Source of the DNA: Isoetes taiwanensis | Lineage: Eukaryota; Streptophyta; Lycopodiopsida; Isoetales; Isoetaceae | Assembly (NCBI GenBank): GCA_021234155.1 | Contig: JAJEKV010000002.1 | Location: forward strand, 36,309,107-36,373,106 | Length of the DNA stretch: 64,000 bases | Direction of reading: 5' to 3' | In this document: positions 61,051 through 64,000 of the stretch, piece after piece | Layout of the letters: each line of letters begins with the position of its first letter | Position numbering within the stretch: position 1 is the first letter of the stretch | Notes under the pieces: model-generated | Told to the model about the DNA's origin: nothing | Databases searched by the model: none | Seen by the model: only the letters and a program-made list of their open reading frames with translations | Position numbers and translations under genes: made by a program

Positions 61051-64000
61051 GTGGTGATCCTCCATCTAATGCACCGCGGTTCTATTTAGGCGGCAATAGA
61101 GCCGAACATTCCTGGATAAGGGGCGTCCCGCTGTCACTCCTCCCTATTTATTCCGATCTCTCTTCATTTTGTTCTATAGTACGTTCTCTGAGCTAGATTT
61201 TTTCCTTCTCTATCTACTCGGTTTTCGAAAAGCATCTACTTGCTTTACCTACCTAGCTTTTCTCTACCTACCTAGCTTTCCTCTGAATTTAAGTAATTCT
61301 ATCCTATCGGTTTCTCATCTGTATCATCTTCCTTGGCCATTACCGCATCTCATCCCTCATCTGGTTCTTCATCTCTTGCTTGGTAGAATTTTAAACACTG
61401 CATTTGCATAATCATAGCCTTAGAGCCTTTTATCACGGTGCAACCTCAAAGGAAGGATTAGTCTCAAAGAGCTTAAGATGCGGCGTGGGTTGACTAGTCT
61501 TCACCAGCGGGGATGGGTTTGTGGGCTCGGTTCTATTAAATCATACCATGGCATAGGCACTATTAGGGGACATTCTTTGAGAAATTACTTTATCCGCATT
61601 GGACATACTCGATCGAGATAAGTTGTTGTCCGGCTTTGGCGGCTCTATTCTTTTAAAATTTGGCTTTTAAATGTACATTCTTTTGCTTTGTTTTCCGCGA
61701 TTTGATGGTTTTAAGAGTGTTTCGGTTGGTAAAGGGGCTTGGCGAGATCGGCTTTAGGACTAGGCTTGCATCATTACTTCAGCCTTAGTTCTTCTATTTT
61801 AGTCGAGGGTTTTCTAATGCACAGGCAGTTTAATCGGTATGATTGGTCTTATTATCTAGTAGAGGATGGCAACAATTTGATTTGTATATTGTTTGTCCAT
61901 TTTAATTTGATTTATTTCACGGCTACATGGGTCTACTAATGTTGCTCTTCATAGTAAAATTGATTATACGTTTCTTGGTGCTTTAGTATGATTTTCCTCT
62001 TGATCCGGGGATCGATTCTGAGTCATGGAAGCGATACGGGGCTTTTGTTGTGTCTTCAATCCCTCCTTTTTTGCTTGTGGACTTTTCACGGACTCCATCC
62101 TATGCACGCTCCATCTCGGATCTTGGCTCATCGAGGTATAAAGCAACGGGCATGTTGGATCTAATCTCATGTTTCTAGAGGGCGTTTGATCCCAATCTGC
62201 ATCCGGGGTGCCGTTTTAGTACGTACACTATGGTTTTGGCGGTGGGTTGATGGCTCTGGCCAGGCATGAACCACCGGCCCGATTTGGCGGCCGAGTTTGG
62301 CTGGCGAGGGATCTTGCCAGGGAATCAACAAAACTCCACAAGTCGAAGGCGTGATGATGGACCCTAATGCGGATCCTCTCCTCGATCTTACCATCGGGTT
62401 GCGAGAATAAGGGCACACCATTTTGAGTGCTCACTTTTTAATGACCATTAAATTTTCCTTTGCTATATTTTTTCATGTCTCAGGCTATCCAGTCATGCTC
62501 TTGTGGCTCGTAGCATCTCGTACTTGCGCAGGCTAATACTAGCATATCGCGGCTCTATAAATTCGCAGATTTAGGCTTGCGTGGGGTCTCATATCACGCA
62601 TACCTATGGAAGGGGTGTACTTATGGGCGCCCACTTTATTAGCTCTAAAATTGATTGCAAGAACCAAATTAGGTTAGCGGCCCGGTTTCCAGAAAAATTC
62701 GCTGGCCGAACCATAAAGGGTCGCTGAGAACCCATACATAGAGTGAAATTACAGCCCGAGGAGCAGAGAGGATCATGCATTAACCTCCCTCTGCAGGGTT
62801 GCTTTGAAGGCTCTGAACGAGATGGTCTGGGGCGGCGAGGTCTGTGGCTTTAGCTCTGCAGGTTGGCTTGACGCCCGGGCCTCTTCGAAATGGCCAGTCG
62901 TAAGGAGTCGTAAGGCATGGCCGGGAACCCGCGGGCCCCACGTATTTTCAAAAGCTATTCCGGCTATATGGCGGGCGTTGCGGGCGCCGCAAACTGTTAT
63001 CTTGGTAGAGGCTTCGCTTTCGCGGTTGCTAAAAGCAGTTTAGCCGGTTCTTAGAAACTTTATCGGTATTGGTAGCTTCGCTCGAGCTTCTGCCGGATGA
63101 AGCAATTTGCAAAGGGCTTCCGGGATCATAAAGCCGAGTAAATCTTGGTGATCAGAAATTTCTTCCGTGGATCTGCGGGGCATTTTAGAGATAATCTTGC
63201 CCTCATTTTTAGAAATAAAAAGGGAGACCTTGGAGATCTATAAGTAGTGAAATCTTACATCCCGCGGAAGATTTGGGGAAGCGAAAATAATTTCCCAAGG
63301 ATTCATGCTTTTTTGAATATTTTGAAGCCCTTCCAAGGGGATTTGTACTCCCATTTGCATCTTGGCAGAATCCTTCAGAACCTTGATCTTAGCCGATCTA
63401 AGAGCTTAAATGCACAATGGCGGGTTAAGCCCGGAAAGAAGGGCTTAAGCCAGCGAGGCCCCTCCATTTACGGATCGCCATGCAAACTCAAATCCAATCA
63501 CCCAATGCGAATTCTACCTGGGGCACCTTAATTTGGCCCAGGAATAAAAACCCAAATCCGAGAGAAAAAGCGATTGGAAGAAGCGAAGCGGCATTTGGGA
63601 ATTTTTTGCAAGAAAGGGCAGATTTTTTGAAGTGATTGAAGCGATTGGGGGTGAGGATCGAAACAATCGCGGGGCCGAATGCCAAAGGGATGAAATGGAA
63701 AAAATGTTGTTTTGAAGTGAAGATCCGGTGACCCGAGAATGGGAAGAAGGGAAGAATTTGGAGGAGTAGGTAGAGTAGAAGAATGGGGTGGGTTCGGTTG
63801 GCAGGAACCGACTGACAAATTATTGCTCTGTCGATCGCAAAACCTGCCGATTCTACGCGAGGTTAGCGCTGGGCGAACCCGGAAATAATAATAACCTTGC
63901 CGGTTCATGCGATTGGCTAACCCGGTTCGGGTTAAGCAGGGAACCGGTGGAATAGACCACCAAAGGCATACGTCAAGATGGCCCGGGTTGGCTTAGGCGA
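61051..64000. other. No recognised gene; GC-richer sequence with short ORFs
   Basis: ORFs at 61169-61411, 62804-63043, 63247-63531 (plus) and 62167-62434, 63528-63908 (minus) overlap in opposite strands and show no family motif. Composition is CG-rich and resembles the decayed parts of modules and LINEs, so old transposon sequence is the likeliest content. It runs to the window edge. Confidence 0.35.

Noticed and set aside
62167-63908. Genes on both strands near the window end
   Set aside because: Overlapping opposite frames of similar length in CG-rich sequence with no recognisable motif; likely chance ORFs.

Overview
This window is nuclear DNA from a land plant, most likely a fern or another non-seed vascular plant. 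Three host-type loci have GT-AG introns and plant protein architecture. They are a plastid ferrochelatase with a C-terminal chlorophyll-binding (CAB) helix, a broken CoA-type Nudix hydrolase, and a NIP-type aquaporin. Most of the rest is mobile-element sequence of several kinds. The organism call is inferred from gene architecture and the style of the repeats; no marker gene settles it.

Layout. 1-3.0 kb: a foldback inverted repeat and a Copia-type gag fragment (-). 4.6-7.2 kb: intact ferrochelatase (+), 9 exons, 509 codons. 8.4-9.46 kb: tandemly repeated end of a LINE (+). 9.46-20.9 kb: module A, made of a DUF7869-like transposase-like gene (-), an acidic ORF (+), a DUF8039-like gene (-), and a divergently transcribed multi-exon gene (+) joining a ParB/DGQHR-like region to an FCP1-like HAD domain. 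21.1-25.5 kb: two pieces of a further DUF7869-like copy on either side of a Nudix fragment. 25.6-37.45 kb: module B, the same genes in the same order and orientation but more decayed. 37.5-39.3 kb: a 5'-truncated L1-like LINE (+) ending in poly(A). 40.9-42.4 kb: NIP aquaporin (+), 5 exons. 44.0-46.1 kb: a second truncated LINE (-) with its poly(T) end beside a pentanucleotide microsatellite. 46-54.6 kb: no recognisable gene. 54.6-56.7 kb: degraded Ty3/gypsy pieces (-). 57.2-61.05 kb: a long, stop-riddled LINE (+) with endonuclease and reverse transcriptase traces and an ATT-rich tail. 61-64 kb: nothing recognised.

The most notable structure is the ~11.5-12 kb multigene module present twice. 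Gene order, strand, approximate spacing, a divergent repeat-bearing promoter and intron positions are shared by the copies. Introns of both copies carry short GC palindromes built on CGCC/GGCG. The preserved introns mean the copies arose from DNA, not from spliced RNA. I interpret the module as a large composite DNA transposon or a segmentally duplicated gene cluster. Both copies carry frameshifts, so neither looks fully functional as sequenced.
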